Origin: Clostridiales bacterium
Lineage (GTDB): Bacteria; Bacillota; Clostridia; Lachnospirales; Lachnospiraceae
Direction: 5' to 3'
Length of the DNA: 19,370 nt
NCBI GenBank assembly: GCA_019423835.1
Contig: JAHZAR010000049.1
Span: 1-19,370, forward strand
The position numbers and the translations under genes were made by a program. Positions 1-7,560 of this stretch are shown piece after piece; positions within the stretch are counted from its first letter, which is position 1; each line of letters opens with the position of its first letter. Under the pieces are notes generated by a model that made no database searches, was not told the DNA's origin, and saw only the letters and a program-made list of their open reading frames with translations.

Positions 1-42
1 GCTATCTCTCCGAGGGATGCACACTCGCCGCATTGGTATTTT

Positions 43-106
43 GGCTCCCTCCGGGTGCCAGCGGCTCGGCGCAGGTATAATGACTGCTCTGCAGTCATTA
101 TACCAT
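43..106 (-). repeat. Palindromic two-hairpin repeat, copy 1 (inverted relative to copies 2 and 3)
   Basis: Positions 74-87 and 91-104 form a perfect 14-bp inverted repeat (GGTATAATGACTGC) around a 3-base loop. A second hairpin lies at 43-59 (GGC-T-CCC / GGG-T-GCC around TCC). Read on the minus strand, 62-106 matches the first ~45 bases of the two repeats at 17749-17946, including the stretch CTGCGCCGAGCCG after the first hairpin. The second hairpin is in the same relative place but differs in sequence. No coding capacity is seen in 1-170. The element carries GGTATAAT on both strands, so it resembles an extended -10 in either direction. Confidence 0.8.
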
Positions 107-174
107 AGATCCCACAAAAAAGCACTGTCTGATAGGGAGGCGGAGGGAGAATACGGCTGAGAGTCCTGCTTAAC

Positions 175-203
175 TTGACCTCGGGAAGAGTTAAAATTAT
201 AAT
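175..203 (+). promoter_or_regulatory. Sigma-A promoter for the flavin reductase-hemerythrin pair
   Basis: TTGACC at 175-180 and a perfect TATAAT at 198-203 are separated by exactly 17 bases. Transcription should start near 210, leaving a leader of about 110 bases before the first start codon. That leader holds a possible hairpin of CCGGGAG (233 region) with CTCCCGG (about 272-279); no known riboswitch is recognised in it. Confidence 0.8.
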
Positions 204-319
204 AGACTGCAGAACATATCAGAGGGGATGCTTCCGGGAGGGCCGGATACAGATAGGAGATCGGGTGAGAGCTCCCGGGCAGACGCTCTGGCAGTATTAG
301 GATTAAGGAGGAGAGAGCC

Positions 320-826
320 ATGTCATTTAAAAGAATTGCCCCGGAGGAACTGAGCGTCAACCCGTTTACCATGATCGGCAGGGAGTGGATGCTGATCACA
401 GCAGGGACGGTGTCAGACTGCAATACAATGACCGCAAGCTGGGGAGGCCTCGGAGTGATCTGGGGAAAGCCGTCTGCCACCGTCTATATCCGCCAGTCCC
501 GCTACACGAAGGAATACGTGGACAGGGAAGAACGGTTTACAATTTCCGTGTTTGATGAGGCATTCCGTCCGGCCCTGAACCTCTGCGGAAAGGTGTCAGG
601 CAGGGACTGCGATAAGATCAGGGAGGCGGGTCTTACCCCTGTGGATGCAGACGGGACAGCCGCATTTGAGGAGGCAAAGCTGATTCTGGTGTGCAGAAAG
701 CAGTTCCACCAGAAGCTGAATCCGGAGAACTTTGATGTGAAAGAAAATGACGGAAAATGGTACGCTGACAGGGATTATCACACCATGTATATCGGTTCCA
801 TCGAGACCGTGCTGGTAAGAGAGTAG
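320..826 (+). CDS. Flavin reductase-like FMN-binding split-barrel protein
   Basis: A complete 168-residue protein of the flavin reductase-like domain family, which binds FMN in a split-barrel fold and in anaerobes often acts as a flavoprotein electron carrier or NAD(P)H:flavin reductase. The stretch TMTASWGGLGVIWGKP near residues 37-52 is the family's typical flavin-contacting segment, followed by a YTKEY-type strand and an F-T-I-S-V-F strand. The start is set by AAGGAGG at 305-311, eight bases before ATG. It precedes a hemerythrin-like gene by 39 bases and shares its promoter, which suggests a role in handling oxygen, NO or related redox stress; the exact substrate cannot be told from sequence. 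No membrane segment or signal peptide is visible. Confidence 0.85.
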   Translation: MSFKRIAPEELSVNPFTMIGREWMLITAGTVSDCNTMTASWGGLGVIWGKPSATVYIRQSRYTKEYVDREERFTISVFDEAFRPALNLCGKVSGRDCDKIREAGLTPVDADGTAAFEEAKLILVCRKQFHQKLNPENFDVKENDGKWYADRDYHTMYIGSIETVLVRE

Positions 827-865
827 CGTCAGCAGTATTCGGGAGAGCAGGAAAGAGGGACAAAC

Positions 866-1345
866 GTGGGAACACTGATTGAAACACTTAGAGAGCAGCA
901 TGAAAATATAGAACATTTTACAGCAGAATTGAAGGCCTCCTGTATCCACTTTATGGAAACGGGAGAGCTGAACCGGAAGGCTTTCCGGGAGGCAGTGGCC
1001 TTTATCCGTTCCTATGCAGATGAACAGCATCACAAAAAAGAGGAGGACGGCCTGTTTGCGGCCATGCTGGAGCACCTTGGTGCACCGGCCCAGAAGCTGA
1101 TTCGGGGCGGTATGCTGGTAGAACATGAGCTGGCAAGACTTTTGACGGCAGAGCTGGAGGAAGCTCTGAACGCTTATGAGAGGGAGCCGTCGGCGGAACA
1201 CAAGCTGGAAATTCTGTCTGCAGCTATGGGATACTGCCAGCTGTTAAAAAGACATATCCACAAGGAAAATGAGGTGGTCTATCCATTTGCCGAGCGGGCT
1301 CTTCCAAAAGAAGTGATGGAACAGCTGGATCAGGATGAAAAATAA
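866..1345 (+). CDS. Hemerythrin-like di-iron domain protein
   Basis: A 159-residue single-domain protein with the ligand pattern of bacterial hemerythrins and the HHE family: H12/H17 in the first helix, H56 with E60 (HHKKEEDGLF), H87 (VEHE) and H132 with E136 (HIHKENEVVYP). Such proteins bind O2 or NO at a non-haem di-iron site, or serve in iron or Fe-S repair and stress sensing. The start is a GTG at 866 preceded by AGAGGGA about 6 bases upstream; no earlier in-frame ATG fits. It follows the flavin reductase gene closely, so the flavoprotein may keep the di-iron site reduced (inference). A strong terminator follows at once. Confidence 0.88.
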   Translation: MGTLIETLREQHENIEHFTAELKASCIHFMETGELNRKAFREAVAFIRSYADEQHHKKEEDGLFAAMLEHLGAPAQKLIRGGMLVEHELARLLTAELEEALNAYEREPSAEHKLEILSAAMGYCQLLKRHIHKENEVVYPFAERALPKEVMEQLDQDEK

Positions 1346-1361
1346 ACAGAAGCAGACACAG

Positions 1362-1414
1362 GAAAGGGAGAGGAGCTCCCAGGCAGTCAGGGCCTGAGAG
1401 CTCCTCTCCCTTTC
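1362..1414 (+). terminator. Rho-independent terminator after the hemerythrin gene
   Basis: A perfect 17-bp stem pairs 1362-1378 with 1398-1414, with a short secondary pairing (CAGGC/GCCTG) inside the loop, followed by TTC/TTCC. It lies between convergent genes and may also stop minus-strand transcription coming from the hydrogenase operon, although the minus side lacks a long T-run. Confidence 0.8.
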
Positions 1415-1465
1415 TTCCCTCTGGAAACAGGTTTTTTTCCTGAAACAGACAGCACCTGACTGGCC

Positions 1466-1891
1466 TTAAGAACCGGCAGAGGACCCGGCAGGAGAGAGTT
1501 TCTGCTGGACCCCGGTCAGCTCAAAACTCAGGGCAATCAGGGAGCCTACCTCATCCTCTGGCACACTGCCGTTCAGACAGATGGAGATCCAGTGGGTTTT
1601 ATTCATGTGGTAGGCTGGAAAAATTCCACGGCGTCCGGCCGTCAGCGCCGCTGCCAGGTTCGGATCACATTTGAGATTCAGAATATCCAGAGATTCTTCG
1701 CCGCCGGCGCCTGCCTCCATGGCCCAGGGTAGCTTATCAGCTGAAACACGCATGAGGATTCCGAACCATTTTCTGTTTTCCACATGGCGGAACACTGCAC
1801 TGTCCGGATCACTGTTCCATAGATACTCCGGAGAAACTCCATATCTGGACTGAATATAACCGATTATCTGGGCGCGAACATCTTGATTCAC
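1466..1891 (-). CDS. MmcQ/YjbR family protein
   Basis: A 141-residue protein of the MmcQ/YjbR family (CyaY-like fold, function poorly known, sometimes called DNA-binding). Family features visible are the N-terminal helix followed by Y-L-W, the core FRH-NRKWFGILM strand, the LNLKCDPN segment and the YHMNKTHWISICL motif. The start is taken as GTG at 1889-1891, because GAGAGGGGG lies about 8 bases upstream; the open frame runs further upstream only as readthrough into the shadow of the hydrogenase gene. It lies 49 bases downstream of the [FeFe] hydrogenase stop and is probably its operon partner. The last ~12 residues (SPAGSSAGS) are low-complexity. Confidence 0.8.
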   Translation of the reverse strand: MNQDVRAQIIGYIQSRYGVSPEYLWNSDPDSAVFRHVENRKWFGILMRVSADKLPWAMEAGAGGEESLDILNLKCDPNLAAALTAGRRGIFPAYHMNKTHWISICLNGSVPEDEVGSLIALSFELTGVQQKLSPAGSSAGS

Positions 1892-1940
1892 AGCAGATTC
1901 CCCCTCTCTCAGAAAAGAAGCCTGGAAGAATGACTTCTGT

Positions 1941-3707
1941 TTATTCTCTATCCTTTTCTGCAGGAGCCTGCTTTTCGCCCGGCATTTTCCAGCCGCTGTG
2001 ATCCGTGTGGAGAAGCCGGTGTGCCAGATGGGAACCAGGCTTTCCAAAATAGGCTCTGTAAAGCTCCTGGATCTCTCGGTTTTCGTGGGAGAAGCGGATC
2101 GGGTTTTTCTGATCCATCTGGTACAGGGTTTCGGAACGGCTGGCCGCCTCCTCCCTGCCGTCGTGGATTGGCTGGCCGCCTCCTCCCGCACAGCCGCCGG
2201 GGCAGGCCATGATCTCGACAAAATCGTAGTCCGCCTCGCCCCTTCTTATAGCGTTAATGAGTCTTCTGGTGTTTCCGAGACCGCTTGCCACCGCAGTGCG
2301 GAGCACCATGCTGCCCATGTGGAATTCGGCCTCCTTCCAGCCGTCCATTCCGCGGACAGCACAGAAGGCATCCGGATCTGGATTTTTTCCCATCACCAGG
2401 CTGTATCCTGTTCGGAGAGCGGCCTCCATTACTCCGCCTGTGGCTCCGAATATGATCCCGGCTCCCGAGGCCTCGCCCAGAGGAGAGTCAAATTCTTCTT
2501 CCGGAAGGGAGAAAACATCGATCTGCTCAGCTTTGATCAGGCGGCAGATTTCCCGGGTGGTCAGCACATAGTCTACATCCTTTATGTTTCCGTCATACAT
2601 GGTGGGGAGATCTGCCTCCTGCTTTTTGGCCACACACGGCATAATGGAAATGCAGGTGACATTGCCCGGATCCACGCCCAGCTTTGCGGCAAAAAAGCTC
2701 TTTGTGACTGCACCGAACATCTGCTGCGGTGATTTGGCTGTGGATAACTGTCCTTCCATATCAGGATACTGTGATTTCAGGAAGCGTACCCAGCCGGGAC
2801 AGCAGGAGGTAAACATCGGCCACTGAAATTCATCCCTGTGCTTCAGGCGTTCAACGAGCTCCGTTCCCTCCTCCATAATGGTCAGATCGGCGCTGAAGGT
2901 TGTGTCAAAGATATAATCAAAACCCATCCGGCGCAGGGCAGCTACCAGCCGTTTGTCCGTGGCGAATTCTCTGGAGAGGCCGAATTCCTCTCCCCATGCG
3001 GCGCGAACGGCGGGGGCAATCTGAACAACTGTGATTTTGTCGGGATTACTGAGATCCCCGTTCATATTGAAGATTCTGGAAACGTCATCTCTCTCCTGAA
3101 GTGCTGCTGTGGGGCAGTGGGTAATGCACTGGCCGCAGAGGGAACAGTCAGAAGCCTTGATTTCCCTTCCTCTGGATACATCCACCGTGGTATGGGAACC
3201 GGTATTCTGCACATCCCACACATTAAGACTCTGGACCTTGTCGCAGATCTGGATGCAGCGCATGCACTTGATGCATTTTCCTGCATCTCTGACAAGAGGA
3301 AAGGTAGTAGTCCAGCGGGTTTTGGCGTAGTGGATCGGGTACTCGTCTGTCACCAGATTCAGATCATTTGCCACCTTCTGAAGCCGGCAGTTTCCGCTCC
3401 TGACACAGGTGGGACAGTTGGTATGGTGCTGGGAGAGGATCAGCTCCACATTTGTCTTTCTGGCCTCCCGGACGCGGGCGCTGTTGGTGAATACCTCCAT
3501 TCCCTCTGTGACAGGGGTGTTGCAGGAGGTGACAAGACGGCTTGTCCCGGCCACCTCCACAATACAGACGCGGCACGCTCCGATTTCATTGATTCCCTTC
3601 AGGTAGCAGAGGGTCGGTATATTAATACCTATTTTTCTTGCAGCCTCCAGGATGGTCGTTCCCTCCGGGACGCAAGTTTTCTGTCTGTTGATGATTAAAT
3701 TTACCAT
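1941..3707 (-). CDS. hydA: [FeFe] hydrogenase, group A, with full N-terminal Fe-S relay
   Basis: A 588-residue monomer-type catalytic subunit that interconverts H2 with protons and electrons. In order: a plant-type [2Fe-2S] domain (C34, C45, C48, C62); a His-Cys [4Fe-4S] site (H94, C98, C101, C107); two [4Fe-4S] motifs (C145/C148/C151/C155 and C188/C191/C194/C198); and the H-cluster domain with TSCCPGW (C302 proton-relay position, C303 ligand), IMPCVAKKQE (C358) and EIMACPGGCAGGGGQP (C502, C506). A small-subunit-like segment (IRFSHENREIQELY...LLHTDH) ends the protein. All catalytic residues are present; the usual Thr of MPCTAKK is Val. The start ATG overlaps the stop of the upstream gene by 7 bases and has GGAGG upstream. 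No maturation genes hydEFG occur in the window, so they must be elsewhere. Confidence 0.95.
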   Translation of the reverse strand: MVNLIINRQKTCVPEGTTILEAARKIGINIPTLCYLKGINEIGACRVCIVEVAGTSRLVTSCNTPVTEGMEVFTNSARVREARKTNVELILSQHHTNCPTCVRSGNCRLQKVANDLNLVTDEYPIHYAKTRWTTTFPLVRDAGKCIKCMRCIQICDKVQSLNVWDVQNTGSHTTVDVSRGREIKASDCSLCGQCITHCPTAALQERDDVSRIFNMNGDLSNPDKITVVQIAPAVRAAWGEEFGLSREFATDKRLVAALRRMGFDYIFDTTFSADLTIMEEGTELVERLKHRDEFQWPMFTSCCPGWVRFLKSQYPDMEGQLSTAKSPQQMFGAVTKSFFAAKLGVDPGNVTCISIMPCVAKKQEADLPTMYDGNIKDVDYVLTTREICRLIKAEQIDVFSLPEEEFDSPLGEASGAGIIFGATGGVMEAALRTGYSLVMGKNPDPDAFCAVRGMDGWKEAEFHMGSMVLRTAVASGLGNTRRLINAIRRGEADYDFVEIMACPGGCAGGGGQPIHDGREEAASRSETLYQMDQKNPIRFSHENREIQELYRAYFGKPGSHLAHRLLHTDHSGWKMPGEKQAPAEKDRE

Positions 3708-5542
3708 TCCGTTGTCCTGCCTCCTTTAAAGCTTCCATAGCCAAAGCGGTCACAGCGCAGGCATCTGTGTGCCTCCTGGTTGGCCTCCTTCAGGCTCATC
3801 GGGCACTCTGCCAGCTGGAAGTCGTGTTTCCTTACGTTGGCATCTCTCTCCTTCATATTTACGCGGCCGCAGGGCGGACGATCGGAGAAATCGGCCTCCG
3901 GGATATCCACATCGACGCTGATGATATGGTTGTAGCCAAGATACTGGTCAATATTGGCGGCAGCCACCTTGCCGGCAGCAATCGCCCGGATAACGGTAGC
4001 GGGTCCTGTCACGCAGTCGCCTCCTGCAAAGACGCCGGGAGCGTGTTCTACCGCACTCCAGTTTGCCGCCTGAATCACACCGCGGCGGATAGGGATGCCG
4101 GCATCCTCAAAATGTCTTGTCTCAATGCCCTGTCCGATGGCGACAATCACAATATCGCAGGGAATGCGAAGAGACGGCTCACCAGAAGAAGCCGGGGAAG
4201 GCCGTCCGTCCTTTATGAGTCCGATCATCTTCGGTGAGGCCCAGAGAGCGGCGACCCGTCCGCTTTCATCCGTCTCGATCCGCTCCGGTGCATGGAGTTC
4301 GAGAATTTCGGCTCCTTCAGCGACAGCTCCCTCCACCTCTGCCGGAAGAGCTGTCATGTCATCCTTCCTGCGCCTGTAGACAATCGTGGTGTGGGATGCC
4401 CCCAGTCGGATGGCGGAGCGGGTTACATCCATGGCCACGTTGCCTCCGCCGATGACACAGACCCTTTTCCCGGTGAAATCAGGCATCCGTCCGCGGCCCA
4501 CCTCTCTGAGCATTTCCACAGCGGAGATGACGCCCTCAGCATCCTCCCCTTCAATTCCGACCTTCTTGTCCGTGTGGGCTCCAATGGATATGTACACGGC
4601 ATCGTACTCCCGGCGGAGAAGATCCATGGAAACCTGTCCCGGTTCACTTCCGACCGCTGTGTCGGTCTTCACCTCAACGCCGGTCTTTAAGATAGCGTCA
4701 ACATCCTCCTGAAGACGTTCTCTGGGAAGCCGGTAGCTGGGGATCCCATAGAGAAGCATTCCGCCCAGCTTTGAGCGTTTTTCGTAAACGGTTGTCTGGT
4801 GCCCCATAAGCTGAAGGTAATAGGCGGCGGACAGGCCGCTGGGGCCTCCTCCGATAATGGCGATTCGCTTTCCCGTCGAAGGGGCACAGGGCGGCGGCGG
4901 GACAATTCCGGCGTTGTCCACAGCTGCTCTTTTTATGCCGCGGATATTGACGGCATCGTCGATCATGTTGCGGCGGCAGCGGGATTCGCATGGATGCTCG
5001 CACACAAGGGCACAGGCTGTAGGGAACGGGTTGTCCTTTCGGATCAGGCGGACCGCGTCTGCATAGCGGCCGGCGGCCACCAGGGCCACATATCCTGGAA
5101 TGTCCACGCCTGCCGGGCAGAGTGCCACACAGGGAACCGGCTGATCCAGGTGGTAGTTACAGCGTGATGTTTCAATGTGGCTGATAAAGTCCTCCCGGAA
5201 GCCGGACAGCCCCTTGAGAACCATATTGGCGGCCTCATAGCCGATGGCACAGTCAGCAGTGGATGAGATCACGCGGGCTGTCCGCTCGATCAGTTCCAGA
5301 GTTTTAAGGGTTCCGCGCCCTTCAAGAATATCTGCAAACAGCGTTTCAAGCTGGGAGAGCCCGACGCGGCAGGGAACGCATTTGCCGCAGCTCTGGGCCA
5401 GACACATTTTCAGAAATGAAGCGGTCAGATCCACCGGGCAGAGTCCCGGCGGGCTGGCGACAATTCGGCGTTCCAGATCCTTATACAGACCTTCCACAAC
5501 CGTCTGGGCTCTGCTGGTGGTAACAATACTGAGTCTGCTCAA
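3701..5542 (-). CDS. NuoF C-terminal Fe-S domain fused to GltD-like FAD/NAD(P) oxidoreductase
   Basis: A 613-residue flavoprotein that should pass electrons between NAD(P)H and the adjoining [FeFe] hydrogenase. Residues ~30-125 match the C-terminal [4Fe-4S] domain of NuoF/HydB (SCGKCVPCRVG, C52/C55/C58 with C98), but the NuoF FMN and NADH-binding part is absent. Residues ~130-215 are the GltD-type Fe-S domain (C138, C142, C177, C181, C185, C189); then come an FAD site (GGGPSG, 231-236), a NAD(P) site (GGGNVA, 365-370), the VFAGGD motif (504-509) and a C-terminal CLRC segment. The start is TTG at 5540-5542, since AAAGGAG sits 7 bases upstream; the longer open frame to 5698 has no ribosome site and covers the promoter region. 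It overlaps hydA by 7 bases, so translation is probably coupled. The pairing fits the hydrogenase class often called group A2 or glutamate-synthase-linked, whose true electron partner is unsettled. Confidence 0.88.
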   Translation of the reverse strand: MSRLSIVTTSRAQTVVEGLYKDLERRIVASPPGLCPVDLTASFLKMCLAQSCGKCVPCRVGLSQLETLFADILEGRGTLKTLELIERTARVISSTADCAIGYEAANMVLKGLSGFREDFISHIETSRCNYHLDQPVPCVALCPAGVDIPGYVALVAAGRYADAVRLIRKDNPFPTACALVCEHPCESRCRRNMIDDAVNIRGIKRAAVDNAGIVPPPPCAPSTGKRIAIIGGGPSGLSAAYYLQLMGHQTTVYEKRSKLGGMLLYGIPSYRLPRERLQEDVDAILKTGVEVKTDTAVGSEPGQVSMDLLRREYDAVYISIGAHTDKKVGIEGEDAEGVISAVEMLREVGRGRMPDFTGKRVCVIGGGNVAMDVTRSAIRLGASHTTIVYRRRKDDMTALPAEVEGAVAEGAEILELHAPERIETDESGRVAALWASPKMIGLIKDGRPSPASSGEPSLRIPCDIVIVAIGQGIETRHFEDAGIPIRRGVIQAANWSAVEHAPGVFAGGDCVTGPATVIRAIAAGKVAAANIDQYLGYNHIISVDVDIPEADFSDRPPCGRVNMKERDANVRKHDFQLAECPMSLKEANQEAHRCLRCDRFGYGSFKGGRTTEW

Positions 5543-5688
5543 GATGAAGCTCCTTTCTTTCTGGCGAAAACTGTGTTCATCCATGGCGGATATCGCAGGA
5601 ACCCGGCATGGCTCGGCAAAAACTGGATGGAATTCAGCTGCTTTCAGACGAATGTTCGACCAGAAAACTAAAATTGAATATTGAATTA

Positions 5689-5717
5689 ATAATAACAAAA
5701 TAGTATGAAAAAGTAAA
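5689..5717 (-). promoter_or_regulatory. Candidate promoter of the hydrogenase operon
   Basis: On the minus strand TTTACT (5717-5712) and TATTAT (5694-5689) are 17 bases apart in an AT-rich stretch, giving a leader of about 140 bases before the TTG start. A weak TTG...CAA dyad of 18 bases at 5681-5698 overlaps the -10 and loosely recalls a Rex (NADH-sensing) operator, but its inner positions do not match well. The remainder of 5718-5910 shows no gene. Confidence 0.45.
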
Positions 5718-5913
5718 TGGATTTATGTGAGAGTGTTGAAAGAATGGCGGATAAACCTGCAAAAATGTAGAATGATTTGTGCAAGATTTGTCTGTAATAC
5801 AGAATAAATTTATGCAGACTGCCCATAAACTGCAAAAAAAGACAGCACTGCAGGGAGAAAAGGAGAGGTTCTCACGAAACCGGTCCAGAACTGCCGAGAG
5901 AGTAAAAATGGAA

Positions 5914-5942
5914 TTGTAATTTGACAGCCAGTTTCTTATAAT
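5914..5942 (+). promoter_or_regulatory. Candidate promoter of the CHR transporter pair
   Basis: TTGTAA at 5914-5919 and a perfect TATAAT at 5937-5942 are 17 bases apart. A perfect TTGACA at 5921-5926 is also present, but only 10 bases from the -10, so it is less likely to be the -35 element in use. Confidence 0.6.
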
Positions 5943-6145
5943 GAAACTAAGGAAACGAGAGAAACTGGGAAACGGCAGGCGGCTGCCGCTGTACCTGAGG
6001 GGGCTCTGTATGAAATGACCCAAAAGCAGACAGCCAGAGAGGGCTGCTCTGAAAAACAGAGACAGCAGACGAAGAATACGGAAGGGAAAAACGGGGAGAC
6101 AGACTGCTCCGGGATTTCAGACCTGAATATTGTAGGAGAGGAAAG
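5943..6145 (+). other. Long structured leader of the CHR genes with GAAAC direct repeats
   Basis: Four GAAAC copies start at 5943, 5952, 5961 and 5969, directly after the -10 and so at about the transcription start. Two hairpins follow: CGGCAG/CTGCCG around GCGG (about 5973-5988), and GCTG-CTCTG/CAGAG-A-CAGC around AAAAA (6043-6066). Neither has a T-run. No known riboswitch class is recognised. The leader is about 200 bases, long for a simple 5' UTR. Confidence 0.45.
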
Positions 6146-6826
6146 ATGGCGGAACGAAGAACAGGACAAGAGGAGTCAGGGAGGGACAATACGGAAGCTC
6201 AGAGAGAGAAGGCTGGGGAGAGAAAAAAAAACAGCCAGAGAGCGGATACTGCTGCGTGGAAGCAGAGGAGAAAGAAGCTCTGGCCTTTATTTCTGGGAAC
6301 GCTCTACATCAGCGCTTTTACCTTCGGAGGAGGCTTTGTTATTGTGACTTTTATGAAGCGGAAATTTGTGGACGGGCTTCACTGGATTGATGAGAAGGAA
6401 ATGCTGGATTTTACGGCCCTGGCCCAGTCATCTCCGGGGGCAATCGCCGTAAATGCAGCAATCCTCGTAGGGCTGAAGGTGTGCGGTCTGCCCGGTATGG
6501 CGGCAGCGGTGATGGGAACGGTGCTCCCCCCTATGGTGATCCTGTCAGCTATCTCTTTCTTTTATGAGGCATTCTCTGCCAATCTATATGCAGCCCTGGC
6601 TCTGCAGGGAATGCAGGCAGGAGTAGCTGCAGTAATCCTGGATGTGGCCTGTGAGCTGGGAAGCGGTGTGGTGAGAGAGAGGAGCATCTGCTCTGCCCTG
6701 ATTTTGGCTGGAGCGTTTGCGGCTGATTTTTTCCTGGGTATGAATGTGATCTATATTATTCTTGCTGCGGCTGCTGCCGGAGCGCTGCGAATGGCGCTTT
6801 CCAGAAGAAAGGGGGCAGACAGATGA
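6146..6826 (+). CDS. chrA: CHR family (chromate transporter) short subunit 1
   Basis: A 226-residue membrane protein with one CHR domain, half of the paired short-chain transporters of Firmicutes. The diagnostic FTFGGGFVIVTFM lies at 58-70 and the second motif QSSPGAIAVN at 94-103, followed by several hydrophobic helices. The family exports chromate in characterised members, but the natural substrate in anaerobes is not settled. The start at 6146 is supported by AGGAG 7 bases upstream; it gives a strongly charged, Lys/Arg/Glu-rich tail of about 44 residues before the first helix, longer than usual. The stop overlaps the next start as ATGA, so the two halves are translationally coupled and likely form a heterodimer. 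Confidence 0.88.
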   Translation: MAERRTGQEESGRDNTEAQREKAGERKKNSQRADTAAWKQRRKKLWPLFLGTLYISAFTFGGGFVIVTFMKRKFVDGLHWIDEKEMLDFTALAQSSPGAIAVNAAILVGLKVCGLPGMAAAVMGTVLPPMVILSAISFFYEAFSANLYAALALQGMQAGVAAVILDVACELGSGVVRERSICSALILAGAFAADFFLGMNVIYIILAAAAAGALRMALSRRKGADR

Positions 6827-7398
6827 TCTATCTGGAACTTTTTCTGAGCTTTTTCAAGGTAGGGCTGTTCAGTGTGGGAGGGGGCTATGCGGCAATCCCT
6901 CTTATTCAGAGCCAGGCAGTAGAAGGAAAGGGCTGGCTTACCATGAGTGAGTTCACTAATCTTGTGACAATCGCCGAGATGACGCCAGGCCCTATTTCCG
7001 TCAATTCTGCTACCTTCGTGGGGATACGGACAGCAGGAATTCCCGGAGCGTTTGCCGCTACAGCAGGATGTATTGCTCCGGCGATGTTTATCGTCACCTT
7101 TCTGGCCTTCCTCTACTATAAGTATAAGGGTGCTCCTGCTGTGGGAGCAGTGCTGTCTTCCCTTCGCCCTGCTGTGGTGGCCCTGATTGCTGCCGCAGGG
7201 CTTTCCATGCTGAAAACGGCTCTGTTCGGAGAAGGGATGGTGAGTGTGGAAGATCTGTATCTGGCAGGCGGAGTCATCTTTCTGGCAGCTTTTCTGATTC
7301 TGCGCCGGCTGAAATGGAATCCCATCCTTGTGATGTGTCTGTGCGGAGGGGCAAATCTTTTGTGGGGGCTTCTGTCAGGAGGGACAGGGATAAAGTAA
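6823..7398 (+). CDS. chrA: CHR family (chromate transporter) short subunit 2
   Basis: A 191-residue membrane protein, the second half of the CHR pair. It shows FSVGGGYAAIPL at 16-27 and EMTPGPISVNSATFVG in the second motif, the Pro-Gly-Pro form typical of the C-terminal half, followed by about four more hydrophobic segments. It starts within the stop of its partner (4-base ATGA overlap) and ends with the short tail GGTGIK. No clear terminator follows; 7399-7560 is AT-rich, holds an imperfect TTCCGG/CCGGAA dyad, and contains no gene. Confidence 0.88.
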   Translation: MIYLELFLSFFKVGLFSVGGGYAAIPLIQSQAVEGKGWLTMSEFTNLVTIAEMTPGPISVNSATFVGIRTAGIPGAFAATAGCIAPAMFIVTFLAFLYYKYKGAPAVGAVLSSLRPAVVALIAAAGLSMLKTALFGEGMVSVEDLYLAGGVIFLAAFLILRRLKWNPILVMCLCGGANLLWGLLSGGTGIK

Positions 7399-7560
7399 GA
7401 GCGGAAAACAGACAGTACATGCAGATTTGTTAAAACTCAACAGAAAAAATAAGAAAAACCACGCAGATGAAAGAGGTATTCCGGGATAATTTTCCTAAAT
7501 CATTCAAAATCCGGAACGGATAATTTGACAGAATCACGAAAATAAAAAAAGCGCTTATTT

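Noticed and set aside
320..5542. A dedicated defence or mobile island
   Set aside because: All genes are ordinary metabolic families with uniform codon style, and no integrase, transposase, tRNA junction or toxin-antitoxin pair was found.
5543..5698. Longer N-terminus for the GltD-like protein, starting at 5698 or ATG 5584
   Set aside because: Neither start has a ribosome site, the extra residues do not look like the family, and TTG 5542 has AAAGGAG at the right distance.
5921..5926. Perfect TTGACA as -35 of the CHR promoter
   Set aside because: Only 10 bases from the TATAAT; the TTGTAA at 5914 has the proper 17-base spacing.
6015..6347. 110-residue open frame in the CHR leader, plus strand
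   Set aside because: No ribosome site, highly charged low-complexity product, and it runs into the supported chrA gene in another frame.
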